Below are positions 1-8,205 of a DNA stretch of 64,000 nt, one piece after another; the stretch's first letter is position 1; each line of letters opens with the position of its first letter. The stretch spans positions 2,914,001 to 2,978,000 of the forward strand of contig OZ243967.1 in assembly GCA_965214695.1 (NCBI GenBank). Reading direction: 5' to 3'. The translations under genes and the position numbers were made by a program. Under the pieces are notes generated by a model. It worked only from the letters and a program-made list of their open reading frames with translations. It was not told the DNA's origin and made no database searches. Source of the DNA: JAPOXR01 sp965214695 (GTDB lineage: Bacteria; Pseudomonadota; Alphaproteobacteria; Rhodobacterales; Rhodobacteraceae).

Positions 1-1
1 G

Positions 2-1069
2 CAGAGCGTGACCGGCGACCGGCTGGCATCCGGCGACATGCCGCCCGGAATATACCAATCCGGCCAGTTGAGGCTTGCCATCAACGCAGTAACCGACCCG
101 GCATTGCTACCCGCACCCGCATGGCCGGAATCCGTTCGGCTTCGCAGTGATGCCGGCATCCCGGCGATACCGGGCAAGGGCGTGTTGCTGGCTCTTGCCT
201 TCCTGCTGTTTGCTGCCGATTTCCTCGTCACCTTCCGGCTTGGCGGCAGGATCGCCATCCTGGTGGCGGCAATGCCGTGTGTCCTGGCAGTGATGACCGA
301 CAAGGCGACTGCGCAGTTGGCCGAGGATGTTGCGGTTCGGGCCACGAGGGAGACCGTCCTGGCCTATGTGATTACCGGCAACCAGGAGCTGGACCGCGTC
401 TCCGAGGCCGGTCTCCGGGGGCTGTCGAGGGTCGTCGAGGCCAGGACCTCGATCGAACTGGCGGTGCCGGTCGGCCTGGAGTCGTCCTTCGCCACGATTG
501 CCCTCTACCCCCTGGTCTACTGGCCGGTCTCACCTTCGGGGCCGCCCCTGGCCGAGGAGTCGTACCGGAATCTGCGAAAATACCTGGAACGCGGCGGTAT
601 GATCCTGTTCGATACCAGGGATGCCCTCCTGGGCGGCTATTCCCCGGCCAATTCAAACGCCGAGAAGCTGGCCCGGATGGTCGGGCCGCTGGCCATCCCG
701 CCGCTGGACATCCCGGACCGCGACCACGCAATTTCGCGCAGCTTCTATCTGCTGGACCGGTATCCCGGCCGATACCAGGGTGACATCTGGGTCGAGCAGA
801 CACGGGCTGCCGGGGGTAGGAGACAGGCCGGCAATTCGGTGACCGACGGGGTTACCCCGGTCGTCATCGGTGGCAATGACTGGGCATCGGCCTGGGCGGT
901 GCACGAGGATGGGACCGCCATGTTTCCGGTCGGGGTCGGCGGGCGCGGCGAAAACCAGCGCGAGTTCGCCTACAGGTTTGGCATCAACCTGATCATGCAT
1001 GCGCTGTCAGGAAACTACAAGACCGACCAGCTCAGCCTCGACGCGCTATTGAAGTTGCGGGCCAATTGA
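2..1069 (+). CDS. DUF4159 domain membrane protein, 3' part
   Basis: The reading frame is open to the left edge, so the 5' end lies outside the window; the GTG at 8 is only the first possible internal start. About 353 residues are visible. Two hydrophobic segments (roughly residues 57-73 and 80-95 from that GTG) are followed by a soluble domain of about 240 residues resembling DUF4159, with the stretch GGMILFDTRDA and a C-terminal segment ending FGINLIMHALSGNYK. In alphaproteobacteria such proteins sit in a cluster with a MoxR ATPase and a DUF58 protein, which would lie to the left. The molecular function is unknown; a cell-envelope role is inferred from that clustering. The 3' end of the gene lies within a local duplication (see 1055-1170). 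Confidence 0.75.
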   Translation, partial: QSVTGDRLASGDMPPGIYQSGQLRLAINAVTDPALLPAPAWPESVRLRSDAGIPAIPGKGVLLALAFLLFAADFLVTFRLGGRIAILVAAMPCVLAVMTDKATAQLAEDVAVRATRETVLAYVITGNQELDRVSEAGLRGLSRVVEARTSIELAVPVGLESSFATIALYPLVYWPVSPSGPPLAEESYRNLRKYLERGGMILFDTRDALLGGYSPANSNAEKLARMVGPLAIPPLDIPDRDHAISRSFYLLDRYPGRYQGDIWVEQTRAAGGRRQAGNSVTDGVTPVVIGGNDWASAWAVHEDGTAMFPVGVGGRGENQREFAYRFGINLIMHALSGNYKTDQLSLDALLKLRAN

Positions 1070-1170
1070 GGAGCAGGCCGGCATGAGCTGCAATGACGAC
1101 ACAATCCTGAGAAAGAGGTCGGCATGATCTGCAATGACGGCGCGATGCTGAACGAGCGGGCCACTTGAAT
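1055..1170. repeat. imperfect duplication spanning a stop codon
   Basis: Two blocks are repeated between the DUF4159 gene and the next gene. GGCATGAGCTGCAATGACG at 1080 recurs as GGCATGATCTGCAATGACG at 1121, a 41-base period with further similarity downstream. The end of the first gene (GCGGGCCAATTGA, about 1057-1069) recurs as GCGGGCCACTTGA just before the ATG at 1169. The pattern suggests a local tandem duplication around the stop codon that has since diverged. Confidence 0.6.
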
Positions 1171-3289
1171 GGGAATCCAGATCCATCTCGACCCGCTCCT
1201 GCCCTGGGTGCCGATTGCGGCCATGGTGGCAATTGCAGTGGCGATCCTGGCCCGGAGGCTGCTGGCGGGCCAGGTGGGGGCATTCCTGCGCCTTGCGATC
1301 CTGCTGACCCTGGTTGGCACACTCCTCAACCCGTCCATCAGGAGGGAATTGCGCGAATACGACACCGATATCGTCATCCTGCTGGATGACCGGTCGGCAA
1401 GCCAGGAAATCGGCGGGCGGATGGCGGAAACTGACGCGTCGCTGGCCGAACTGCGTGACCGGCTTGGCCAGTTTGACGGTATTGAAATTGCCGCCTCGAC
1501 CCTGCGAAACGGCCAGGATGGCAGTGCGGGGAAGAGTTCACTGCTTGGCAAACTGAACCGCACGGTTGCCGGCCTCGACGAAGGCCGGATCGCCGGCGCC
1601 GTCCTGGTGACGGATGGGCAGGTGCATGATTCTTCCAGCGGGGTGGATTTTCCCTTCCCGGTCCACGCCCTGGTTACCGGCCGCCGGGACGAATTCGACC
1701 GCCGGATCGAATTCCGCAATTATCCGGCCTATTCCGTGGTCGGCGAGACGGCGACGATGTCGGTATCGGTGCTCGATGAAGGCATCATCCCGGATGGTGG
1801 CCGACCCCGGGTGATTTCCGTGTCGACGAATGGCGAACCTCCGGTGACCCATGTGACCGATGGCGACCGGGAGATCACCATTGACCAGATCCGGCGAGGC
1901 CGGAACCTGGTTGTTGTCTCCACACCGCCGGTTCCGGGCGAACTCACCACGTTGAACAACATGGCCTCGGTCGAGATCAACGGGGTTCGGGACCGATTGC
2001 GGGTGTTGCTGGTATCGGGGTTTCCGCATCCGGGGCAACGTACCTGGCGGAACATTCTCAAATCCGACGAGTCGATCGAACTCATCCATTTCAACATCCT
2101 GAGAACCGGCTCCGATGCACGGGTCGGCGCGCCGGAGGAGCTGTCCCTCATACCGTTTCCGGTCCATGAACTGTTTGCCGAAAAGATCGATACCTTCGAC
2201 CTGGTCATTTTCGACCGCTATGTCCTCTACGGCTTCCTGTCTGCCGTGCATTTTCACTACATCAGGAACCAGGTGGCCGATGGCGGGGCGCTGCTGGTCG
2301 CTGCGGGACCGGAATTTGCCAGCGAGGCAAGCATTCATGCTTCGGTGTTGGCGGAGATCCTGCCGGCGGCGCCGACCGGTGCTGTCATCGAGGGTGGCTT
2401 CGTGCCGACGCTGACCGAGATCGGAAGGCGACATCCGGTCACCTCGGCGCTGGCGGACAGCGGCTGGGCGAGCAAGGGCAATGCCGGCGATGCCGGATGG
2501 GGCCGCTGGTTCCGGCAGGTTGAATTGGCAAGACGTAGCGGCCTCTCATTGATGGAAGGCAATCCGGGTGCCGGGCCGCTGCTCCTGCTCGACCGGGTCG
2601 GCGAGGGACGGGTGGCGCTGCTGGGTTCGGACCAGGTCTGGCTGTGGCACCGGGAGGTCGAGGGCGGCGGACCGCAAACCGAATTGCTTCGCCGGCTCGT
2701 GCACTGGCTGATGAAGGAGCCGGAACTGGAGGAAGAGGCGCTGACGGCCAAATCCGGCCGGGACGGCCTGGTCATCGAGCATCGCTCGGTCGATGACCGA
2801 ATACCGACGATCGCGATCACCGGGCCGGAGGGCGAATTGCTCGAACATGATCAGACCCTCCTGGCGCCCGGAAGGCACGAGACCGTCATCCACGCCGCGC
2901 CGCCAGGCCTCTACCAGGTCAGCGATGGCTCCCGCTCCCTGGTCACTGTCGTCGGCCCTGAATTCCCCGGTGAATTCGAGGCGATCACGTCAACCGCCAG
3001 GAATCTTGCCGATGCCGCGTCCGGCTCCGGTGGCGGCGTCTGGCGCATTGAAGATGGAATACCCGAGCTGCGTCTGGTCGAGCAGGGACGAAAGACATCC
3101 GGCGAGAACTGGCTTGGCCTGGTGCCGAGGGAATCATACCGGGTCCTGGCTATCGAATCGGCCTCGTTGCTTCCCGGAGCGCTCGGAATGTTGCTGGTGC
3201 TGATCCTGGCGGCAATTGCCTGGACCCGGGATGGCGAAGCCCCGGGACAAGGCCAGCTGCGCCCGTTCCGCGGCTGGCCAGGTCGCTGA
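1169..3289 (+). CDS. large membrane-anchored protein of the DUF4159 cluster
   Basis: This 706-residue protein has two N-terminal membrane helices (about residues 13-30 and 37-55), a long non-cytoplasmic-type region and one C-terminal helix (about 673-693). Just after the second helix is a VWA-like strand (DTDIVILLDDRSAS), and near residues 340-380 a segment resembles the class I glutamine amidotransferase-like fold seen in such proteins (VIFDRYVLYGFLS, GGALLVAAGPEF). Homologous genes follow DUF4159 genes in alphaproteobacterial MoxR/DUF58 clusters. The start is the ATG immediately after the duplicated stop region. No enzymatic residues can be assigned, and the function is unknown. Confidence 0.7.
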   Translation: MGIQIHLDPLLPWVPIAAMVAIAVAILARRLLAGQVGAFLRLAILLTLVGTLLNPSIRRELREYDTDIVILLDDRSASQEIGGRMAETDASLAELRDRLGQFDGIEIAASTLRNGQDGSAGKSSLLGKLNRTVAGLDEGRIAGAVLVTDGQVHDSSSGVDFPFPVHALVTGRRDEFDRRIEFRNYPAYSVVGETATMSVSVLDEGIIPDGGRPRVISVSTNGEPPVTHVTDGDREITIDQIRRGRNLVVVSTPPVPGELTTLNNMASVEINGVRDRLRVLLVSGFPHPGQRTWRNILKSDESIELIHFNILRTGSDARVGAPEELSLIPFPVHELFAEKIDTFDLVIFDRYVLYGFLSAVHFHYIRNQVADGGALLVAAGPEFASEASIHASVLAEILPAAPTGAVIEGGFVPTLTEIGRRHPVTSALADSGWASKGNAGDAGWGRWFRQVELARRSGLSLMEGNPGAGPLLLLDRVGEGRVALLGSDQVWLWHREVEGGGPQTELLRRLVHWLMKEPELEEEALTAKSGRDGLVIEHRSVDDRIPTIAITGPEGELLEHDQTLLAPGRHETVIHAAPPGLYQVSDGSRSLVTVVGPEFPGEFEAITSTARNLADAASGSGGGVWRIEDGIPELRLVEQGRKTSGENWLGLVPRESYRVLAIESASLLPGALGMLLVLILAAIAWTRDGEAPGQGQLRPFRGWPGR

Positions 3290-3545
3290 TGAAAGCCATG
3301 CCGGCGTCATTCGCCTTCCGGGAAGGGCGGGCAGGGATCGGCGCTGCACCGAGGAAGGACCGGCTGCCCGCCGGTTTCGGCCGGATGGTCACCACAACCG
3401 GGTTGGTTGCGTGTTCCCGGTTGGCTGTTATTGACAGGAAGGTGCGGTCGCGGAATTTGCGACCAGTTGACGATGAAACCCTGTCAACCGCCCGGTGGAC
3501 AGGCCCCGGAAAGGTGGTCGGGGACCAGCCTGTTGAAGGAATGAC

Positions 3546-4052
3546 ATGAACCTTCCCATGCGTTCCGATCGAAGCCGATACTGGCAGGTCTATGTCACCT
3601 GCTGCTGCGTGACCCTGGCCTCCACGGCACTGCAATGGGTCGAACCTGGCCTGGGAGATGCTGCCTCCGCCTACCAGCTCGTCATGCTGCTGGTGACGGT
3701 GTTCGGATTGATGCCCATCTTCAAGGATTCAGCGGCAGCGCTGACCCGACCGCAGGCCGTCGCCGTTGTGTTCGTGTCCGCGGTGATCAACATCGTCTGT
3801 TTCTCGTTCCTGCACCTCAGGGCCGGGCTGCATGATTCGACCGGTGCCTCGGATGCGACCTCGATCGTCGACGGTCTCTACTTCAGCGTCGTCACCTTCA
3901 CGACTCTCGGCTATGGCGACATCCAGCCATCACCGGACGGGCGGCTGCTCGCCGCCTGCCAGGCCCTCTATGGCTATTTGTATCTGGGCCTGGCGGTCGG
4001 ACTCGCCGCCAACGGATTCAAGCCGTCAACCCGTCAGGATAGGGCCAGATAG
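3546..4052 (+). CDS. two-TM-type potassium channel (Ion_trans_2)
   Basis: The protein has 168 residues. Hydrophobic helices lie near residues 15-30, 42-59 and 70-91. They are followed by a pore helix, the selectivity filter TTLGYGD (residues 119-125) and a last helix (about 136-157). The filter is canonical for K+ channels. There is no C-terminal RCK/TrkA-N regulatory domain, so gating ligands cannot be predicted. The sequence GAAGGA lies just upstream of the ATG as a ribosome-binding site. The 3' end overlaps the antisense small gene at 4034-4198. Confidence 0.85.
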   Translation: MNLPMRSDRSRYWQVYVTCCCVTLASTALQWVEPGLGDAASAYQLVMLLVTVFGLMPIFKDSAAALTRPQAVAVVFVSAVINIVCFSFLHLRAGLHDSTGASDATSIVDGLYFSVVTFTTLGYGDIQPSPDGRLLAACQALYGYLYLGLAVGLAANGFKPSTRQDRAR

Positions 4053-4198
4053 ACAAAACCGGCCAGGTAGATGAGCGTTCCGGCCAGCAACAGCATTGCC
4101 AGCCCGCCCAGCACCCGCCGGAAGGACGGCCCAAGATCCTGGTCCCAATAGCGTGCACCGGTCTTGCCGGCGCGGGTCTCTGCATTTTGGCTGGTCAT
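4034..4198 (-). CDS. small single-pass membrane protein (54 aa)
   Basis: Reading the minus strand from the ATG at 4198 gives 54 residues: a charged N-terminus (MTSQNAETRAGKTG), then ARYWDQDLGPSFRR, then a hydrophobic helix (about residues 32-52, VLGGLAMLLLAGTLIYLAGF). The stop at 4034 lies inside the last codons of the potassium channel gene, so the two genes converge and overlap by 19 bases. The basic stretch before one clean helix predicts an inner-membrane protein with its N-terminus in the cytoplasm. No family is recognised. The coding call rests on this membrane-protein composition. Confidence 0.55.
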   Translation of the reverse strand: MTSQNAETRAGKTGARYWDQDLGPSFRRVLGGLAMLLLAGTLIYLAGFVYLALS

Positions 4199-4286
4199 GG
4201 CCGATGAAAGCATATGGCAATAATCACCGGAAGCCTATGGCTCCGGGGTCGGGTTTGCAACTCTACCCGTCCAGCAGCCAGAGCCT

Positions 4287-5372
4287 TCAAAAGTCGTCGT
4301 CGCTCCATTGATCATCCAATGCATCGGGCGAAGGAAGATTATCGTAATAGGCCTGTCGATGCAGATGAATGTTGATTCTCGCCGAGTACATCTTGGGCAT
4401 CGTGTCTATTGCGAATGCCTGCCCATCTGCAGTGTTTTCAATGAGTTGTTCGCCCCAGATGCCCAAATTTCCAGACCAACGCTGATTGTCGATAATTCTT
4501 TGCGCTGCCTCTTGGAAAGAAACCCGGTGGTCTTGGTCGCGGGCTATCACCCAAGAGGTGTCAGATGGGTAGTCGATACGGTGCTTGGGTGCGTTGGCGT
4601 GACCGTATCTCCTTGGTTTTGTTGTTCCCCAGTCAGCGTAAATGATTTTCGGGTGGTTTGTAGCCAGCCGTAATTGAGCGATTAGTTTTCGATTTGTGAA
4701 GGGACATTCCTTTGTTCCGTCGTAGGCCGTGAATTTCCTTGGAAACGAGGTGCATGACACCGCCACCGGTATTTCCGGCGAAACTTTGGAGAAAAAGCCC
4801 TTGATGAATCCACTGGCAAGTGAATTGACCTGCAATGGGTCACGGACCCAACCAAATTCGAACACGATCGCGTAGTCGATTGTGCCCTCTTCGGCAAGTT
4901 CAGTCACAAGGTCAGGCATCCATGTGGGGATGCCTGACCCAATTGCTTCATCGAAGTTCATCCGGAGGCAGAAACTGCGGTTATTCATCCGAGCCCACTT
5001 GATCTGTTCGCGGGCGCTCTCGATGGACTGTTCAGCCATTAGTAGACAGGGGTTGGATTGACGATAATCGGACAAGATCTGCCACCAGGCGTCAAGGTCC
5101 GCCGGTTTCTTGGCAAGTCGTTCCCACAATTCCTTGGCTTCGTTTGGCCTGTCATTGATTTGGTAGTACGAATCCACATCAACGAAGTAGGGACGCGACG
5201 GATAGGATTCCTCAAACTTGTCAAGGGCACGTGATAGTGGCGTCGTCGCCAGCCAAGGAGCCAGCAGCACAAGTGGTGTCAACCGGTCTTTCGTGCTGCC
5301 CGGCAATTCCCTCAGGCCGCTCAGTTCGGCAGGGCGAATGCCAAGCGTGACCAGATACTCATGAACATCCAT
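4287..5372 (-). CDS. Beta-family protein (PF14350-like)
   Basis: The protein has 361 residues from the ATG at 5372, which is preceded by GTGAGG at suitable spacing; a GTG at 5384 is the alternative start. The sequence resembles the phage/bacterial Beta-protein family (sce7725-like): an N-terminal RPYFVDVDSYY segment, CLRMNFDEAIG, a YAIVFEFGWVRD strand and a C-terminal region rich in aromatic residues. No catalytic motif of known type is visible. It is the last gene of a three-gene minus-strand operon and follows the ImmA/IrrE gene by 16 bases. Base composition is lower in GC than the flanks. A defence or phage-related role is inferred from family distribution and context only. Confidence 0.65.
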   Translation of the reverse strand: MDVHEYLVTLGIRPAELSGLRELPGSTKDRLTPLVLLAPWLATTPLSRALDKFEESYPSRPYFVDVDSYYQINDRPNEAKELWERLAKKPADLDAWWQILSDYRQSNPCLLMAEQSIESAREQIKWARMNNRSFCLRMNFDEAIGSGIPTWMPDLVTELAEEGTIDYAIVFEFGWVRDPLQVNSLASGFIKGFFSKVSPEIPVAVSCTSFPRKFTAYDGTKECPFTNRKLIAQLRLATNHPKIIYADWGTTKPRRYGHANAPKHRIDYPSDTSWVIARDQDHRVSFQEAAQRIIDNQRWSGNLGIWGEQLIENTADGQAFAIDTMPKMYSARINIHLHRQAYYDNLPSPDALDDQWSDDDF

Positions 5373-5388
5373 CGCCAACCTCACTTTC

Positions 5389-5937
5389 TCAGTTCATCTG
5401 CAACTTGATTTCCATCGCAGCCGTAGACACCCTGAATTTGCAAGCCAGGTCCTCGATAATCTCGCCAGTCAAGGGGCCAGAGTATTCCGCTGTCGCCTCG
5501 GCAAGCAGGGCAGAGGGGATGATAAGATCGGAAGCTAGACGGTTGGCCTCATATTCGACGTTGGCTGGCTGGCCTGATCGGAGCAGGACGTTTTCCGACC
5601 AGACTCCCGCGGCGGCGATCTTCTCGCGGTGAAGCAGGTAATGGGCAATTTCGTGAGCAAGCGTGAAGCGCTGTCTGGGCTTCGCTTCGTGTCGGTTGAT
5701 GCGGATGACAAATTCTCCATTCTCCTGGCTGATCTGACCTGAAATACCACGCGGGAGCGTGGAGAGCAGAACCCTGATGCCGAGTCGATGGGCGATCGCG
5801 CCGAGTCTAACCGGATATTCTGAAAGGAATTCGTCGACGGCCTGGCGCAATTCGGGCGCGAGGTCTTGGAATTCCGGAGAAGGCAACATGACCTCCCAGT
5901 TATCGGGGGTCTCCATGTTCTGCCTGCGTTCAGCCAT
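5389..5937 (-). CDS. ImmA/IrrE-family metallopeptidase
   Basis: The protein has 182 residues. The zinc motif HEIAH is at residues 95-99 (FTLAHEIAHYLLH), and a third-ligand glutamate sits in EYEANRLASDLIIP (about residue 130), the standard ImmA/IrrE arrangement. The N-terminal 60 residues contain an amphipathic helix and VRLGAIAHRLGIRV, but no clear helix-turn-helix of the Xre type. Known relatives cleave repressors: ImmA cleaves ImmR in ICEBs1, and IrrE/PprI cleaves DdrO. No repressor gene is adjacent, so the substrate is unknown. It is the middle gene of the operon, with short gaps on both sides. Confidence 0.85.
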   Translation of the reverse strand: MAERRQNMETPDNWEVMLPSPEFQDLAPELRQAVDEFLSEYPVRLGAIAHRLGIRVLLSTLPRGISGQISQENGEFVIRINRHEAKPRQRFTLAHEIAHYLLHREKIAAAGVWSENVLLRSGQPANVEYEANRLASDLIIPSALLAEATAEYSGPLTGEIIEDLACKFRVSTAAMEIKLQMN

Positions 5938-5954
5938 AGTCTTCCCTCCTGTTG

Positions 5955-6506
5955 TTATTTGGCATGATCGATGTCGTCATCTGCGTATTGCTCAGCATAC
6001 TCTGGGTCGAATTCCGGACCGGCGCCTTGCGTCCGCATTGCCACACGATCAAACAATTTATCCAACTCGCCCTTCCTGGCCATCTCATCCAGAATTTGGT
6101 AGCCGAGTTCATCTTCCAGCAGAGCCGCGTTGAGAGCAGCCGGCATGGCTTCCTTGACCTTCGCCTTCACGTTTGGCTCCAATAATTCGTCCATTGCCTT
6201 CGAGATCTTGTCGGCTGCGGCAACCTGAGCCGCAGATGCTGCATCGTCCTTGATCTCGCGCAGGGTCTTGAGTGCAACCAATCCAATGACTACCGCGCCT
6301 ACTGTTACCGCTAGACCGATGGCACCCATCAGGACCGTCACCAGGGTCAACAGAAGGTCAACATAGTCTCCTCTGGAAGGATCGGCGTGCGCAGGCTGTC
6401 CTTGTCTAGAATCTCCCCACCCCAACCAGAATACAACTGCCAGTGTTGCAGCAAGACCACCGACGAATGCCCCCAGAATTATGACGCCTAACTTTCCCAT
6501 CCGCAA
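5955..6506 (-). CDS. two-helix membrane protein, first gene of the accessory operon
   Basis: The protein has 183 residues. Hydrophobic helices lie at about residues 5-29 and 50-80, separated by a short polar loop. They are followed by a roughly 100-residue helical, acidic cytoplasmic tail (ALKTLREIKDDAASAAQVAAADKISKAMDEL, likely coiled-coil). No family is recognised. It is first in the three-gene operon and 17 bases ahead of the ImmA/IrrE gene. A membrane hairpin with a helical tail resembles the general architecture of membrane effectors in defence operons, but this is inference. Confidence 0.65.
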   Translation of the reverse strand: MRMGKLGVIILGAFVGGLAATLAVVFWLGWGDSRQGQPAHADPSRGDYVDLLLTLVTVLMGAIGLAVTVGAVVIGLVALKTLREIKDDAASAAQVAAADKISKAMDELLEPNVKAKVKEAMPAALNAALLEDELGYQILDEMARKGELDKLFDRVAMRTQGAGPEFDPEYAEQYADDDIDHAK

Positions 6507-6610
6507 TCCAACCTCTTACCGTTTCAGCCTTTGCATCACTCCCATATAGGGACAAATAGTGAACAATTCAACTGGATATAATACCAATCCAACTCAATAA
6601 TCACCTATCC
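6507..6610. promoter_or_regulatory. AT-rich region, likely promoter of the accessory operon
   Basis: This interval is conspicuously AT-rich compared with its surroundings (around 6550-6600: tracts of A and T with ATATAAT and CAATAAT). It lies directly upstream of the minus-strand operon start at 6506, so it is the natural place for its promoter. Minus-strand -35 and -10 boxes cannot be fixed with confidence. The abrupt return to GC-rich sequence at about 6605 may mark the right edge of a transferred segment. Confidence 0.35.
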
Positions 6611-6720
6611 CGGCCGGTCCGGGCCGGCTGGCCGTCGCGAGTCTAGTGGGGTATCACTGTCCCGGTTCGGAGCGCGCAGCGGCGGCGATTGCGGGATCGT
6701 AACGGGAAGGCGCCTGCCGC

Positions 6721-8205
6721 ATGCAATCGATGCCGTTCCAGGGCTTGCATGTGGCAGGCCGGTCCGTCGCCGACTGGCGGGACTCCCGGGAGAGTGATCC
6801 CCGCAAGGACAGGAGGTGGTTGGTGGTGAATGCTGCAAGCGCCAGGGATGGAAGGCGTCAGCGAGAAATCCTGCCCGGGACCAGGAGCGAGCATGGTTTC
6901 AGATGGCACCCGAATTCGACGCTGCATGATGGGCATGTCCGGATCGTCTGTCCAGAGGCAGCGCATGGAGGCAATTCGGGTTCTCCTGGCAAAGCAGGAG
7001 AGCCGGGGCTCGTTCATGTCAGGATTGCTGCCGGCAGCCAGGCATCGGGGATGGCGGACGTTTTGCTGGCGGCAGGTGCAGGGCGGGAATTCCTGGTGGT
7101 GACCGCCGGACAGGATGATGAACCCGACACTCGTCCCGGCCCTCGATGTGACTCGCTGGACGGTGATCTGCCGGAGCCGGTTGGCGGACAGGACAGGTTC
7201 TTCCGGTGCAGAAGTTCCGGAACCTCGGGTCGGAGCAGGACCGTCAGGCGATCCCACCGGTCATGGATCCTGAGTTTCAGATCCAACCAGCGCCGCTGGC
7301 ATTCCGGGCCAGGAGACAATTACGGGGTGCTCGGTGACATCGGTCATTCGCTGGCCCTGTACGGGGCCATGGAGGCGGCACATCTCGGAGCCGATCTTCA
7401 CTTGCTTGGTGGCTTGCGCCCCGACCGGCAGGTCGAGGCGGTGACCGCCCGCGACATCACAATCCTCTATGCTACGCCCACCCAGATCAGGATGTTGGTC
7501 GAGCCCGCACGACACCGGTTGGGGCCAGCGCCTTCAGTCAGGCTGGTGCTGACTGCTGGCTCAAAGCTCGACGCAAGGACTCGGAAGCAGGCGGCAGGGC
7601 TGTTTCCCAATGCCGAAATCTGCGAATTCTACGGATCGTCTGAAACCAGCTTCGTGGCCGTCACTGACAGCGAGACCCCGGAAGGCTCGGTCGGCAAGGC
7701 CTATCCGGGGGTTGAATTGCGTATCGGCGACGGAGGGCAGGCGGGTGAGATCCTGGTCGCCAGCCCGTATCTCTTCGATACCTATTGCGGCGAGTTTCCG
7801 GGACCGGCGCGATGGCATGGCCGGTTCCTGTCCGTTGGCGAGACCGGATATCTCGATGAAGGCGGCCACCTCCACCTGGCTGGCCGTACCGATCGCATGT
7901 TCAATGTCGCCGATCAACTGATCCACCCGGAAGCGATCGAGAATTGCCTGTTGGAGATCGATGGTGTTCAGCGAGCCGCGGTCTTGCCGTGGGAGGATCC
8001 TCTGCGTGGATCGGTGCCAGTGGCTTTCGTCAAGCCCGGCGACTCCTGGCCTGGACTCGAGGGGATCGAACGCAGGTGCCGGGCTGCAGTCGGACCGCAT
8101 GCGGCACCTCGCCGGACAATCACCTGTGATGCTTGGCCATTGCTACCCTCCGGCAAGACGGATTTGGCGGCGCTGGCGCGGATGTTGGCGGATCAGGAAC
8201 CATGA
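6721..8205 (+). CDS. AMP-dependent acyl-CoA synthetase, YhfT-like
   Basis: The protein has 494 residues. The adenylate-forming signature is present: the P-loop SSGTSGRSRTVRRSHRSW near residue 164, YGSSETSFVAV in the A5 region, the hinge GRTDRMFN, and the A10 catalytic lysine in PSGKTD near the C-terminus. Similarity is strong from the P-loop onwards. The first 160 residues look unlike the family and may be diverged or affected by an old frameshift. The gene overlaps the thiolase gene by ATGA. A ligase-thiolase pair with BioY is also found in Bacillus (yhfT-yhfS-yhfU), pointing to an acyl or pimelate-type substrate, which is inference. Confidence 0.7.
   Translation: MQSMPFQGLHVAGRSVADWRDSRESDPRKDRRWLVVNAASARDGRRQREILPGTRSEHGFRWHPNSTLHDGHVRIVCPEAAHGGNSGSPGKAGEPGLVHVRIAAGSQASGMADVLLAAGAGREFLVVTAGQDDEPDTRPGPRCDSLDGDLPEPVGGQDRFFRCRSSGTSGRSRTVRRSHRSWILSFRSNQRRWHSGPGDNYGVLGDIGHSLALYGAMEAAHLGADLHLLGGLRPDRQVEAVTARDITILYATPTQIRMLVEPARHRLGPAPSVRLVLTAGSKLDARTRKQAAGLFPNAEICEFYGSSETSFVAVTDSETPEGSVGKAYPGVELRIGDGGQAGEILVASPYLFDTYCGEFPGPARWHGRFLSVGETGYLDEGGHLHLAGRTDRMFNVADQLIHPEAIENCLLEIDGVQRAAVLPWEDPLRGSVPVAFVKPGDSWPGLEGIERRCRAAVGPHAAPRRTITCDAWPLLPSGKTDLAALARMLADQEP

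Noticed and set aside
3289..3549. 86-codon open frame between the large membrane protein and the K+ channel
   Set aside because: It overlaps the stop of the previous gene as TGATG, but has no motif, no hydrophobic pattern and a random-looking composition.
4026..4220. 64-codon minus-strand frame
   Set aside because: It is another frame of the 54-residue membrane protein; the latter has a clear membrane helix and a better composition.
6643..7257. 204-codon minus-strand frame
   Set aside because: Antisense shadow of the acyl-CoA ligase with no motif.
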